A stretch of DNA of 64,000 bases from Nereida sp024640765 (GCA_024640765.1 JAHEEK010000004.1:1-64000), one strand, 5' to 3'. Shown: positions 1 to 8,934, numbered from the stretch's first letter. Numbers and translations: made by a program. Notes: a model not told the origin generated them from the letters alone.

Positions 1-125
1 ACGATCCCAGCCTGCGTGGCGCGTTGAAAGCCGCTGGCTTCCTCACACGCGACAGCCGTGTTGTTGAGCGTAAGAAATACGGTAAAGCAAAAGCGCGTAA
101 GAGCTTCCAGTTCTCCAAGCGTTAA
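1..125 (+). CDS. rpsI: 30S ribosomal protein S9, C-terminal end (partial)
   Basis: The window opens inside this gene; codons are in frame from base 3 and end with TAA at 123-125. The last 40 residues contain RGALKAAGFLTRDSRVVERK and end KSFQFSKR, the basic C-terminal tail of S9 that reaches the ribosomal P site in the small subunit. Its usual partner rplM would lie upstream, outside the window. A strong intrinsic terminator follows at 144-177, so the next gene is a separate transcription unit. Confidence 0.95.
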   Translation, partial: DPSLRGALKAAGFLTRDSRVVERKKYGKAKARKSFQFSKR

Positions 126-143
126 GTTTTACGTTCATTATTC

Positions 144-177
144 AAAAAAAGCCCCGCCAATTGGTGGGGCTTTTTTT
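144..177 (+). terminator. Intrinsic terminator of rpsI
   Basis: An A run is followed by an 8-bp GC-rich stem (151-158 pairing with 163-170, loop AATT, one G-T wobble) and seven T residues. It starts about 20 bases after the rpsI stop codon. The flanking A and T runs also pair, so it could work in both directions. Confidence 0.9.
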
Positions 178-281
178 GTGTCTGGTGTTATCTAAGCAGC
201 TGCAAATGCTCTGGCAGTATTCATGTAACTTTAAGTCGGTAGTGCTTTTCTAGATTAAATCGTCACAGTGGTGAGTCCTAG

Positions 282-1076
282 GTGAAGCATTTTATTCGGA
301 CAGGTATTCAACGGCTAGCGGCTCGGAATGGTGTCTTTGTTGGGGGCCTTGCCACGAGAGCAGATGTGTCTGCGGCTATTTCACTTTTGCGGCCTATCTC
401 AATTCAGGCCCCTTTGATCCGGATCGGCGGGCAGGGTGACGGCGGGTACTTGTTACCAGACGATTTGGATGGAATTAATGCGTGTTTTTCACCGGGTGTT
501 GATGATGTTGCGACGTTTGAAACACAGCTAGCGCATGATTATCACATCCCGTGCTTTCTGGCCGATGCGAGCGTCAATCAAGCCCCAAGTAAGCATCCGC
601 TGATTATCTTTGAGCAAAAATTCATTGGGAGTGATCCTGCTGAAAACTTCATAGGTCTTGGGGATTGGGTTGCGCAGCGGCTGGCAGGGACAGGTGATTT
701 GGTGCTGCAGATGGATGTTGAGGGCGCCGAATTCGATACATTTGCGCACCTGTCAGACACCACTTTGATGCGCTTCCGAACCATCGTTATCGAACTGCAT
801 CACTTGCACAATTTATTCTCACGGGGTGCTTTGCCGCTGATTATCAGCTTTTTCCGCAAATTAACCAAATTTCACCACGTGGTGCATTTGCATCCCAACA
901 ATTGTGCATCTGTGGTAAGCCGAAATGGCATTTCGGTGCCGCCGCTTCTTGAGGTTACGCTTCACCGCAAAGATCGCTGCGTTCTAACGCATCAACAGCT
1001 CAGCTTTCCGAATTCCCTTGATCGACCCAACGTTCAAGAGATGCCTGATATCGAATTACCTTCCTGCTGGCGATAA
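282..1076 (+). CDS. FkbM-family methyltransferase-like protein
   Basis: A 264-residue protein. The segment GDGGYLLPDD near residue 50 and LQMDVEGAEFDTF near 140-153 match the FkbM-type SAM-dependent methyltransferase fold, in which an acidic D-EG-E motif lies after the core. A typical DxGANxG motif I is not obvious, so catalysis is uncertain. GTG at 282 directly follows an in-frame TAG and has only a weak Shine-Dalgarno; a later start is possible. The substrate is unknown; relatives often modify polysaccharides or lipids, but no glycan cluster is nearby. It sits alone between the rpsI terminator and a transporter operon. Confidence 0.6.
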   Translation: MKHFIRTGIQRLAARNGVFVGGLATRADVSAAISLLRPISIQAPLIRIGGQGDGGYLLPDDLDGINACFSPGVDDVATFETQLAHDYHIPCFLADASVNQAPSKHPLIIFEQKFIGSDPAENFIGLGDWVAQRLAGTGDLVLQMDVEGAEFDTFAHLSDTTLMRFRTIVIELHHLHNLFSRGALPLIISFFRKLTKFHHVVHLHPNNCASVVSRNGISVPPLLEVTLHRKDRCVLTHQQLSFPNSLDRPNVQEMPDIELPSCWR

Positions 1077-1117
1077 ACCCGTTTGCACAGGACGCAATTC
1101 CCTTGCAAATATAGCCT

Positions 1118-1987
1118 GTGGCAAATGATGTTTCTCATAATTCCCGTCGGGGGCTTTTACTGGTCAGCCCGCCGTTTTTCACCACTTTGATCCTGCTTGC
1201 GGGGCCGCTTGGGGCAATCATTTTGTTCAGCTTTTGGACACAAGATTACCTGACGCTGAATACTGATTTCACGATCAAAAATTACGTTGAGGCAGCCCAA
1301 GATCCGATTTACGGCTTGTTACTGGGCCGCTCGCTTTTGGTTGCGGGGGCGGTGACACTGCTGACCGTCGTCACCGCTTTTCCGGTGGCTTACTTCATTA
1401 GCTTTCATGTGAAGCCGTCGCGCAAATCGCTGTGGCTCTTTTTGATTACGATCCCGTTTTGGACAAGCTACTTGATCCGCGTTTTTCTGTGGAAAGTTGT
1501 TCTGGGGTTCAACGGCGTCATTAATTCAGGCTTGATTGAGTTAGGTGTCATTGATGCACCAATCACATTTATTTTGTACAATCTAAATGCCGTAATCATC
1601 ACGCTCGCGCACGCCTTTGCACCCTTTGCGATTTTGCCTATTTTCGTTGCCTTGGAAAAGATTGACCGCTCGCTTCTGGAGGCCTCACGTGACTTGGGAG
1701 AAACCCGTGTGGCCACTTTTTTCCGCGTCACGCTTCCACTTGCGATGCCGGGCGTGGTCGCCGCAACACTCATCGTGTTCATACCCGTCATCGGCGACTA
1801 TATTACACCGCGCCTTGTTGGGGGACCCGGCGGGTTGATGATCGCAAACATGATCCAGACACAGTTTTTGAAACTCAATAACGCCCCAATGGGCGCGGCG
1901 CTTGCTGTTATTTCTATGGTAGCCGTCACCGTAATTGCGACACTGTTTGTCTGGCTGAACCGGCGTTTCTTAAAGGTGCGGTCATGA
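1118..1987 (+). CDS. ABC transporter permease, spermidine/putrescine type (PotB-like)
   Basis: A 289-residue inner-membrane permease with about six hydrophobic segments, the first at residues 15-40. The EAA loop that contacts the ATPase is visible as LEASRDLGETRVATFFRVTL around residues 190-210. The GDYITPRLVGG segment after it is typical of PotB/PotH permeases. The start is GTG at 1118 with a poor ribosome site. Its stop overlaps the next start as ATGA, so the two permeases are translationally coupled. The substrate (polyamine or related cation) is inferred from family likeness only, because no binding protein is encoded next to the operon. Confidence 0.85.
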   Translation: MANDVSHNSRRGLLLVSPPFFTTLILLAGPLGAIILFSFWTQDYLTLNTDFTIKNYVEAAQDPIYGLLLGRSLLVAGAVTLLTVVTAFPVAYFISFHVKPSRKSLWLFLITIPFWTSYLIRVFLWKVVLGFNGVINSGLIELGVIDAPITFILYNLNAVIITLAHAFAPFAILPIFVALEKIDRSLLEASRDLGETRVATFFRVTLPLAMPGVVAATLIVFIPVIGDYITPRLVGGPGGLMIANMIQTQFLKLNNAPMGAALAVISMVAVTVIATLFVWLNRRFLKVRS

Positions 1988-2775
1988 GGGCATATACATG
2001 GGCATATCTGATTTTTCTCTACGCGCCGATCGTGTTCCTGCCACTTTTCGCGTTCAACGACAGTACAACAATAGCCTTTCCTTTGCAGGGTTTCACCACC
2101 AAGTGGTTTGCGCAATTGCCAACCATTCCCGCCTTGACAAGCAGTGTTTGGACCTCTGTGAAGATCGCCTCCATAACAGCAGTTTTATCAACAATTCTAG
2201 GTGTTTGCGCGGCTCGTGCTGCCGTGCGCTATCGCTTTATTGGGAAGCGGCCCATTATGGGCGTGATCATGCTACCGCTCGTCTTACCCGAGATTATTGT
2301 CGCTGTTTCACTCTTGGTGGTGTTCTTGCAGTTGGGGCTAAGCATAGGGTCATGGTCAGTGATCGCAGGTCACACGTTGATCTGCATGCCATTTGCGATT
2401 TCTATTCTAAATTCCAGTTTTCAAAACATTGATCCCGCCCTTGAAGAGGCATCACTTGATTTAGGCGAGACCCGCCTCAGTACGTTTTACCAAGTGACAC
2501 TGCCGCTGATCTGGCCCGGACTGATTGCGTCACTGCTTATCTCGTTCACGATCAGTTTGGATGAGTTTATCATCGCCTTTTTCCTAAGCAGTACAGAGCC
2601 AACATTACCTGTTTATTTGTGGTCCCAGTTGCGCTTTCCAACCAAGCTACCGGTCGTTATGGCCCTGGGAACGCTGCTTGTATGTCTCTCAATCGTGCTG
2701 CTTGCACTGGCTGAAACACTTCGTCGTCGTGGGTTGCGAAAGGCGGGACAGAGCACCGAAGGGGGCTTTTTATGA
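1984..2775 (+). CDS. ABC transporter permease, spermidine/putrescine type (PotC-like)
   Basis: A 263-residue second permease. It begins with a membrane anchor (YLIFLYAPIVFLPLFAFN) of the PotC/PotI type, and its EAA loop reads LEEASLDLGETRLSTFYQVT around residues 152-171, followed by LDEFIIAFFLS. It overlaps the upstream permease by four bases (ATGA) and the downstream ATPase by four bases (ATGA). Together the three products would form a heterodimeric channel powered by two ATPase subunits. Confidence 0.85.
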   Translation: MRAYTWAYLIFLYAPIVFLPLFAFNDSTTIAFPLQGFTTKWFAQLPTIPALTSSVWTSVKIASITAVLSTILGVCAARAAVRYRFIGKRPIMGVIMLPLVLPEIIVAVSLLVVFLQLGLSIGSWSVIAGHTLICMPFAISILNSSFQNIDPALEEASLDLGETRLSTFYQVTLPLIWPGLIASLLISFTISLDEFIIAFFLSSTEPTLPVYLWSQLRFPTKLPVVMALGTLLVCLSIVLLALAETLRRRGLRKAGQSTEGGFL

Positions 2776-3821
2776 CCATGATTTCGTTATCCGGCGTTAA
2801 CAAGCATTATGACAGTTACCACGCGCTTAGGAACATAGATTTAGACATTGAAGCAGGGGAGTTCTTCTCTCTGCTTGGTCCATCTGGCTGTGGAAAAACA
2901 ACGCTACTGCGTACGATTGCTGGGTTCGAAGATATTGAAAGCGGTACGCTTAAGATCGCTGGTGCTGATATGGCGCAGGTGCCGCCAAACCGCCGACCTA
3001 CCAATATGGTGTTTCAAAGTTATGCGATTTTCCCGCATTTGAATGTCGCTCAAAACGTGGCGTTTGGTCTACGCAAGTCTGACTTAAGTAAGCCAGAACA
3101 AACTCGTATCGTTGGTGAAGCCCTTGAAATGGTTGGGCTAGACGGGTCTGGCGCCCGTGCGGCTAATGCTTTGTCTGGCGGGCAACGTCAACGTGTGGCC
3201 TTGGCTCGCGCGCTTGTTCTTAAGCCTAAGGTTCTTCTTTTGGACGAGCCGCTTTCCGCGCTGGACAAAAAACTGCGCGAGCAGATGCAGCTTGAACTGC
3301 GTCGTCTTCAGCGACAAGTCGGCATTACGTTCATCTTGGTGACCCATGATCAGCAAGAAGCACTGATCATGAGTGATCGGATCGCTGTCATGTTCGAAGG
3401 TGAGATTGCGCAATTGGCTGACCCGCAGACCCTGTACCGTGCGCCGGCGTCACGTAAAGTTGGTCAATTCATTGGCACTATGAACGTGATGCCAGTTGCG
3501 CAAAATGCGGGAAGGTTAATGCTTGCGGGGCTTGGACAGATGTCCGCCCCTGCGCGAGACACTGTCTCTCACGCTGGTATCCGGCCTGAGACCATGTCCA
3601 TTCTGTTTCCTGGCGAGCCTGATCGCGACCGTGTTGCAGCCGCTACAATTGCTGACCGGGCTTACTATGGTGATATGACCTACTATGAAGTCGGGCTTGA
3701 TGGCTTGGACAAGACCCTCACGATTTCGATGAAAAATCTGATGGGGCGCGAGATTCTAGAGATTGGGACACCTGTCCGCATCAGTTGGCGCGAAGACGCA
3801 TTGGTGTTTTTTGATCGGTAA
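2772..3821 (+). CDS. ABC transporter ATP-binding protein (PotA-like)
   Basis: A 349-residue ATPase with every expected motif: Walker A GPSGCGKTT near residue 36, Q-loop MVFQSYAIFPH near 80, signature LSGGQRQRVALARAL near 134, Walker B VLLLDEPLSALD near 155, and H-loop LVTHDQQEAL near 190. The last 110 residues form a TOBE-type regulatory domain, as in PotA and FbpC. It is the last gene of the operon. It ends three bases from the convergent ppk2 stop, and no terminator hairpin is visible between them. Confidence 0.9.
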   Translation: MTMISLSGVNKHYDSYHALRNIDLDIEAGEFFSLLGPSGCGKTTLLRTIAGFEDIESGTLKIAGADMAQVPPNRRPTNMVFQSYAIFPHLNVAQNVAFGLRKSDLSKPEQTRIVGEALEMVGLDGSGARAANALSGGQRQRVALARALVLKPKVLLLDEPLSALDKKLREQMQLELRRLQRQVGITFILVTHDQQEALIMSDRIAVMFEGEIAQLADPQTLYRAPASRKVGQFIGTMNVMPVAQNAGRLMLAGLGQMSAPARDTVSHAGIRPETMSILFPGEPDRDRVAAATIADRAYYGDMTYYEVGLDGLDKTLTISMKNLMGREILEIGTPVRISWREDALVFFDR

Positions 3822-3824
3822 GGT

Positions 3825-4700
3825 TTACGCTAGGTTTGTCAGTGATGAAGGCGCGCCAATAATCCCTTGGTCAATTTGGTCAATGGCATCATCATCTCGC
3901 CCCTCGTAAGTCACGCGCGTTAGGATGGTTTGGATTGCTGCGATCCGCGCACGTCGCTTATCATCGCTACGAACAACTGTCCACGGACACGTGTCTGTAT
4001 GCGTCCTAGACAGTGTCTCACCAATTGCCTGCGAATAGCTGTCCCATTTCCCAAGACCCTCTACATCGATCCAAGAGAGCTTCCATTGTTTTAAAGGATC
4101 AGCCTCACGGAGCAAAAAACGGCGTAGTTGTTCGGCTCGCCCGACGTTCAGCCAAATTTTGATCAGCTGTATCCCGTCGCTCACCATCATATCTTCGAAG
4201 TGGGGCGTTTGATCGAACCAAAGCTGTCGCTGCGTGGGGGTGCAAAATTCAAAGACATGCTCGACAACGCCGCGATTATACCAACTACGATCAAAAAACG
4301 TCATGCCACCGGCAGTTGGCATATGCTTCACATAGCGCTGAAAATACCACTCGCCGGCCTCTTTTTCAGTTGGCTTTGCAAGGGCTACGACACGCGCCTG
4401 ACGGGGATTCAGGTTTTCGCGCAGCCGTTTAATGGTGCCGCCTTTGCCAGCAGCATCACGGCCCTCAAATACAACCGCAACACGCGCGCCGCTTTTCTTG
4501 ACCCACGACTGCATTTTGACCAGTTCAATTTGTAGCTTAGCCATATGCGCCTCATAGGCTTTCCGCTTTAGGCGCTCATCATATGGGTAGCTCGCATCAA
4601 GAATTGCCCCCTTAGCGCTTTTTTTGATAGCTTGACGTATATCCTTCGGCACATGTTCGCTGAAGAACTGATGCACCGCATCTTTGGAAAAACTCGACAT
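3825..4700 (-). CDS. ppk2: Polyphosphate kinase 2
   Basis: This enzyme transfers phosphate between polyphosphate and nucleotides, usually making GTP or ATP from the diphosphates. From the ATG at 4700 it has 291 residues; this start is preferred because a GAAGG motif lies upstream. Walker A is FEGRDAAGKGGTIKR (residues 78-92), and Walker B FFDRSWYNR (135-143) is the hallmark of PPK2. The single-domain length fits the class I form, which mostly prefers nucleoside diphosphates. It converges on the ABC operon. phoB and phoU lie at the far end of the window, so there is no direct operon link to phosphate control. Confidence 0.92.
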   Translation of the reverse strand: MSSFSKDAVHQFFSEHVPKDIRQAIKKSAKGAILDASYPYDERLKRKAYEAHMAKLQIELVKMQSWVKKSGARVAVVFEGRDAAGKGGTIKRLRENLNPRQARVVALAKPTEKEAGEWYFQRYVKHMPTAGGMTFFDRSWYNRGVVEHVFEFCTPTQRQLWFDQTPHFEDMMVSDGIQLIKIWLNVGRAEQLRRFLLREADPLKQWKLSWIDVEGLGKWDSYSQAIGETLSRTHTDTCPWTVVRSDDKRRARIAAIQTILTRVTYEGRDDDAIDQIDQGIIGAPSSLTNLA

Positions 4701-4757
4701 ACCAAAACCTTCACCGCCAACTCTGATCCACACTATGACAAAGCAAAGCTAATCGCG

Positions 4758-5762
4758 CTAGGGGGTCTGTCGTAGGCGATCAATTGCAGAAATTACATCT
4801 GCCGGATTGGTGTGATGAGGCATGTGTCCGACGCCATTCAGGATTGTGAGACGGCTGTTCGGTAATTGAGTGTCCAGCACACGCGCATGAATACTGGCCG
4901 GTACGATTGTATCCGCATCGCCATGCAAGATTTCAGTTGGCAGTGTGATGCCAGGATACTGCTTGGACATTTCCACCAAATGCGGGCGTAGCCCAAGGAC
5001 TTGCCGTGTGTTTGCGCGCATAGAAGCACGCCGCGTAACCAAAGCGCCACCAATATACTCCTTATACCCCTCAGGCGGCTCGGCCGGCTCAAATATCGAA
5101 TTGATTGAGGCATTGATCCGCGGCTCACTTGCAAAAGCTGCAATCAAAGGCGTTGTGATCAAGCCCCCGATAAGGCTCCAATTTACGCGGTAAAATAGAT
5201 CAAGCGGTCCGGGCCACGGTTCAGTCGCGCCGCTGAGAATAACCATACCGCTTGGATGATCCGGAAACTCCAACGCCCAAGCCATCGCCACGGCACCACC
5301 AAAACTGTAGCCAAGGACAATTGGATTTTTCACGCCCAACTGGTCTGCTGCGGCTTTCAGCATTCGTGCTTGCTGTTGAGGCGTCTCCGCGTCCGTGCTC
5401 CACGCGCCGGAAAGGGCAGGGTCCGCCCGATCTGTGTAGCCCAAGCCCGGGCGATCCATCACGATAACGCGGTAGCGATCCTTGAGTTGGTCAACAAAAT
5501 CGAACGTCCAATCGCGAATGTTGCCAGATGCCCCGTGGATTAGGATCAAATCAGGCCCCGTTCCCGTAACCAGCGCATGCACTTGGCGGCCATCCACATT
5601 AACGAATTGGCCGATGGGTGGAAAATCAGCCTCAGCTGCCCGTTCATTTTTGCGCGCCATGATCCCCACAAAGGCAGAGATCAGAACGACGCAAATCCCA
5701 ATGGCAAGGAGGCTAAGTCCCAATGTTTTCAATCTCGTAGGGCGTCGTTTGGTAGATTTCAT
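4758..5762 (-). CDS. Alpha/beta hydrolase with N-terminal membrane anchor
   Basis: A 334-residue protein. Residues 13-35 are a hydrophobic anchor after a basic N-terminus, so the catalytic part is probably periplasmic. The oxyanion motif HGASGNIRDW lies near 75, the nucleophile elbow GYSFGG near 148, the acid in HGDADTIVP near 280 and the catalytic His in GVGHMPHH near 310. The triad is therefore complete. Its first 50 bases overlap the end of metA, so it is either cotranscribed with metA or starts a little later. The substrate cannot be predicted; related proteins include haloperoxidase-like and lipase-like esterases. Confidence 0.82.
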   Translation of the reverse strand: MKSTKRRPTRLKTLGLSLLAIGICVVLISAFVGIMARKNERAAEADFPPIGQFVNVDGRQVHALVTGTGPDLILIHGASGNIRDWTFDFVDQLKDRYRVIVMDRPGLGYTDRADPALSGAWSTDAETPQQQARMLKAAADQLGVKNPIVLGYSFGGAVAMAWALEFPDHPSGMVILSGATEPWPGPLDLFYRVNWSLIGGLITTPLIAAFASEPRINASINSIFEPAEPPEGYKEYIGGALVTRRASMRANTRQVLGLRPHLVEMSKQYPGITLPTEILHGDADTIVPASIHARVLDTQLPNSRLTILNGVGHMPHHTNPADVISAIDRLRQTP

Positions 5763-6627
5763 TTACCCAATTCCCATAGAGAAGATGTGCGTGACTGCGC
5801 CAGCGGTTTTGCGGTGCCGCAGCAGGATCATCTTCGGGATAATAGTTAACGGGTACATTGATCGCGGTTCCCTCAGAAACATCGCGATCATATTCTTGTT
5901 TTAGGGTGCCGGTATCATACTCAAAATGGTTAAAAATATAGAGCGCGCGGCGTGCATTATCCTCAACAAGGCATGGTCCAACCGCATCGCTGCCCAACAG
6001 CGTTTTGAGGCCCGCTTGGTTAATTTCGCCTGCGTCCATCTCTGTCCAGCGACTCACGGGGATCACGCAATCGTCTGAAAATCCACGCAAATAGGGTGAT
6101 GCCGCATCAAGGTTTTTATGACGGAAACACCCAAATGCCTTGGCTTCAAGCAGGTGCTTCGTGACGCCATAAAAATAGTTAATCATCGCCATTCCGCCCC
6201 AGCACACGCCAAATGTGGAATGCACGTTGGTTTGGGTCCACTCAAAAACCTCTCGCAACTCATCCCAGTAGGTCACCTCATCAAATTGCAGATGCTCAAT
6301 TGGCGCACCGGTAATGATGAGGCCGTCAAACTTCTCGCCTTTGATGTCTTGGAAGGGGCGATAAAACGTCTCCATATGCTCGGCAGCGGTGTTTTTGGTC
6401 TGGTGCTCGGACATGCGGACAAGTGTCAGCTCAATCTGTAGCGGTGTTGCACCAATCAACCGCGCGAATTGTGTCTCGGTCTGAATTTTCCTTGGCATTA
6501 GGTTGAGCAAAGCAATTTTCAGCGGGCGGATATCTTGGCGCGTGGCGACGGTCTCGTCCAGAACGCTCACACCCTCGCGGGTCAAAATATCGTAGGCGGG
6601 AAGATCCGCAGGCAGTTTAATGGGCAT
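5713..6627 (-). CDS. metA: Homoserine O-acyltransferase, probably acetyl-CoA type
   Basis: First committed step of methionine synthesis, activating homoserine with an acyl group. At 304 residues it has the usual MetA length. The nucleophile is Cys142 in FGVCWGGMA, and the His and Glu of the triad lie in FNHFEYD. Residue 111 is Glu (GAPIEHLQFDEV); in characterised MetA proteins Glu here selects acetyl-CoA and Gly selects succinyl-CoA, so acetyl transfer is predicted. An AAGGA ribosome site precedes the ATG. Only 15 bases separate it from the upstream ATPase gene. No SAM-II riboswitch is visible in that gap, so any methionine control would lie further upstream or act in trans. Confidence 0.93.
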   Translation of the reverse strand: MPIKLPADLPAYDILTREGVSVLDETVATRQDIRPLKIALLNLMPRKIQTETQFARLIGATPLQIELTLVRMSEHQTKNTAAEHMETFYRPFQDIKGEKFDGLIITGAPIEHLQFDEVTYWDELREVFEWTQTNVHSTFGVCWGGMAMINYFYGVTKHLLEAKAFGCFRHKNLDAASPYLRGFSDDCVIPVSRWTEMDAGEINQAGLKTLLGSDAVGPCLVEDNARRALYIFNHFEYDTGTLKQEYDRDVSEGTAINVPVNYYPEDDPAAAPQNRWRSHAHLLYGNWVNEIYQTTPYEIENIGT

Positions 6628-6642
6628 TTCGGGTGTCCTTAC

Positions 6643-7494
6643 CTAAGACAGCGCAGCAGCGATCAGCTCGCAGAAGTCGTCCGCAGAACGGACTTTCATG
6701 ACATCATTTGCATCAAGCGTAACGCCCCATTTCGCCATTGCTTCGTAACGGGGTTGGCGGTGTTTCATCGCGCGTGCATACATCCAGCGGATAAAGCCGT
6801 CTGGATTAACTTCACTCTCTAATATATTGTTTTCGCTTAAATAAGTTTCCCAACAATCAGTGGTGAATTCTGTGTCATAGCACATTGGCTTGGGTGAGCT
6901 GTCAAAGCGTTCTATCAATGATTGGCTATGGGCATCGCTGCCTTTGATCCAGACGAGAAGTGCGTTTTTGGCCAAAGCGTTCAAGATCGGATCGTTAGGA
7001 TCAGCGGCATCGACCCACTCACAAATAGAGCCGCCGGTGTCGCAGACGAAATTATCGTAGCCATAGATGTCCTCAGCCCGCTCCATAAATTTACTTGTGT
7101 CGAGCAGGGCTTGGGTCTCAGCCGCCTCAAACTGTTTTTGACGCTTCATGTAGGCGTCAAAGCTCAGGCCACCCTGCGCCTCATTACCGGGCTTTCCGGT
7201 GTATGCCGCAACGGCAGTCAGGTCGTGATCGTGAATATTTGGCGCAATATGGATGGCATCAGCCAGAAGCATTTCCCGCAAGAACGGGACTTTCATCGCT
7301 TCGCGCTTACAATTATCCGCAATCGGTTCGGCCATGTAACGCGTGCCGATCCGGTAATCGATAGAGTAGTGAAACCATGTGCTGGTCTGCTGAAGCATCT
7401 CGGAGACATAGGTTTTGCCCAAGCCAGACATCGCAAATAAAACGATCCGCTTGTGCGGAGCATCGCGCCATTCTTGTGCTGAGTTATAGAGCAT
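6643..7494 (-). CDS. P-loop ATPase of unknown role
   Basis: A 283-residue protein beginning MLYNSAQEWRDAPHKR, followed by RIVLFAMSGLGKTYVSE, a Walker A-like loop (GLGKT near residues 24-28). It resembles kinase-like ATPases, with FVCDTGGSICEW near residue 150 possibly acting as Walker B. There is no signal peptide or membrane segment. It lies immediately upstream of metA on the same strand and is probably cotranscribed with it. I cannot assign a substrate. Confidence 0.65.
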   Translation of the reverse strand: MLYNSAQEWRDAPHKRIVLFAMSGLGKTYVSEMLQQTSTWFHYSIDYRIGTRYMAEPIADNCKREAMKVPFLREMLLADAIHIAPNIHDHDLTAVAAYTGKPGNEAQGGLSFDAYMKRQKQFEAAETQALLDTSKFMERAEDIYGYDNFVCDTGGSICEWVDAADPNDPILNALAKNALLVWIKGSDAHSQSLIERFDSSPKPMCYDTEFTTDCWETYLSENNILESEVNPDGFIRWMYARAMKHRQPRYEAMAKWGVTLDANDVMKVRSADDFCELIAAALS

Positions 7495-7580
7495 GGGCTG
7501 CGCCCTTTCGGAAAATCTGCTTGGAGACTTGAGATAGCCCTACAAAGGCACCGGTGCAAGGCAGCGCTTTGGAAGGTAGA

Positions 7581-7616
7581 TAAAGAAAACCCCGCCACTT
7601 CGGATGAAGGGCGGGG
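7581..7616 (-). terminator. Intrinsic terminator after the FadL remnant
   Basis: Read on the minus strand, a 7-bp GC stem (7610-7616 with 7590-7596) encloses a second short stem and is followed by TTTTCTTTAT. It lies about 25 bases beyond the stop of the FadL-like remnant and is probably that gene's original terminator, kept after the gene was truncated. Confidence 0.8.
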
Positions 7617-7641
7617 CATGTAGAGTGTGAGTAAGCTAGAT

Positions 7642-8397
7642 TTAGGAAGTATAGCCAACCTTAAGGCCAAGACCGACAGCTGAGTTATCGGAGAAGGTGG
7701 CATTAACGAGTTTGGTAACCGCGTCACCGAAGTCAACGTAGCGAATACCTCCAGAAATCTTCACGCCATTCTCAAGCGTGTAAGCGCCCCCAATAGAATA
7801 ACTAACGTTACCATCCGTTGGCCCAAGATCACTAACTTTCTCGTCCTTAGCTGCCTCGTAGCCAATTGTTAACGATCCAGATAATTGATCACTAAAGCGG
7901 CGTCCTATCCCGATACTGTATGTGCTGACATCACTATCATATTTTACAAGTGTACCCGCAACTGGATCGTCATCTTTTAACGAAAAGCCATTCCAATTTA
8001 CGTGCTGAACAGATGCTAAAAGAAGCGTGTCCGCCGCAATGCCTGTCTGGAAATCAACGTTGAAAGATTCTGGAAGCGTAGTCGTGAGGCTACCTGCGCT
8101 GCCTGGCAAAGCAAGATCAATTTCGCCTGAGTAAGTTACTGCTAGCCGCAGGACAATATCCTTGCGCTCATAGGCGCCCCCAACAACAAACCCTGTCCCA
8201 CTACCTGAGGAATAGGTTGATGAATAAGCAGGTGGAGACGTCTGAGGCCGATTATATTTGCCCTTAACGCTTACATACCGCAGACCACCATGAACACTAA
8301 AGTGTTCATCCAATATTTGTCGTCGAAGGAGTGTAAGGCCTGTACTGGTAACGCTTGCTGCAGACCCGCTCAAACTATAATCAGCCTTGGCTAAATC
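7642..8397 (-). pseudogene. FadL/OmpP1-type outer-membrane protein, N-terminally truncated remnant
   Basis: Some 250 in-frame residues show the alternating beta-strand pattern of the C-terminal half of an OmpP1/FadL hydrocarbon transporter, with EHFSVHGGLRYVSVKGKYN, FNVDFQTGIAADTLLLASVQ and GVKISGGIRYVDFGDA. It ends GLKVGYTS rather than in the usual aromatic residue. There is no signal peptide and no good start: the first possible codon is TTG at 8373, and similarity appears to continue upstream to about 8397, where the frame runs into EamA-like sequence and then a TGA at 8419-8421. FadL proteins are usually about 400 residues, so roughly the first 40 percent is missing. A deletion that joined it to the EamA gene is the simplest explanation. 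Confidence 0.75.
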
Positions 8398-8582
8398 CCA
8401 TCTGCGCCAAAAGGCTGATCAAAAATGATCGTCGCCATGACAACAACGCCGACGAGGCTGCGATACGTCATGATCTCAAACGTATCCAAATCCACAGAGA
8501 CAATCCGGCCAGCCAACGCCATGGCCGAAAAGTTGACGACAGCGCCAAGCATCCAGATGCAGGCTTTGAGTTGCGATGTCAT
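8391..8582 (-). pseudogene. EamA/DMT-family transporter, N-terminal fragment
   Basis: About 63 residues match the start of a ten-helix DMT transporter: LKACIWMLGAVVNFSAMALA is the first helix and LDTFEIMTYRSLVGVVVMAT the second. The frame then runs through a short unrelated tail (FDQPFGADGI) into TAG at 8391-8393. The full-length family is about 290 residues, so some three quarters are lost. The end overlaps the start of the FadL-like remnant, which places the deletion junction at about 8395-8420. The start is ATG at 8582 or GTG at 8591. Confidence 0.75.
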
Positions 8583-8604
8583 CTGAGCCACCGCCGATCA
8601 GACT

Positions 8605-8829
8605 TCATGCCCACCGGAACATCCCAATGATACCAGCGCTCGCGTAGAAGAATTGCAGTAGCAACATGGCTCTGTGATTGCACAAAAAGGCCCACAAGCC
8701 GATCGAAAATGACGAGATCAGCAGCAAACAAAAGCCCCAAAATTCATAGCCAGAATTTGAAGCCACCAACAATGAGTATGCAATCGCAGTAGCGACGCCA
8801 AACCATTCGAGTGCTTTTTCTTTTGTCAT
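8605..8829 (-). CDS. Small YgjV-like membrane protein
   Basis: 74 residues with three hydrophobic segments (about 11-25, 29-49 and 55-73). The pattern of an N-terminal W-G, a central WGFCLLLISSFSIGLWAF and a final GIIGMFRW resembles small YgjV/DUF-type membrane proteins that occur singly in Rhodobacterales. The function is unknown. It lies between the small membrane protein gene at 8935 and the EamA fragment on the same strand, and was probably part of one conserved guaA-downstream unit. Confidence 0.6.
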   Translation of the reverse strand: MTKEKALEWFGVATAIAYSLLVASNSGYEFWGFCLLLISSFSIGLWAFLCNHRAMLLLQFFYASAGIIGMFRWA

Positions 8830-8934
8830 TTGGTTGTCCTATGAAAGTCTTAACCTTGCATAACGCCGACGCGCTGCAAAAGGCAGCTTTGTTCACAGAG
8901 CCGAAAGCTGCGCGTTCAAATACCCTGCGGCGAG

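Noticed and set aside
6628..6642. A SAM-II riboswitch in front of metA
   Set aside because: Only 15 bases separate metA from the preceding gene, too short for the element, and nothing resembling it was seen upstream of that gene.
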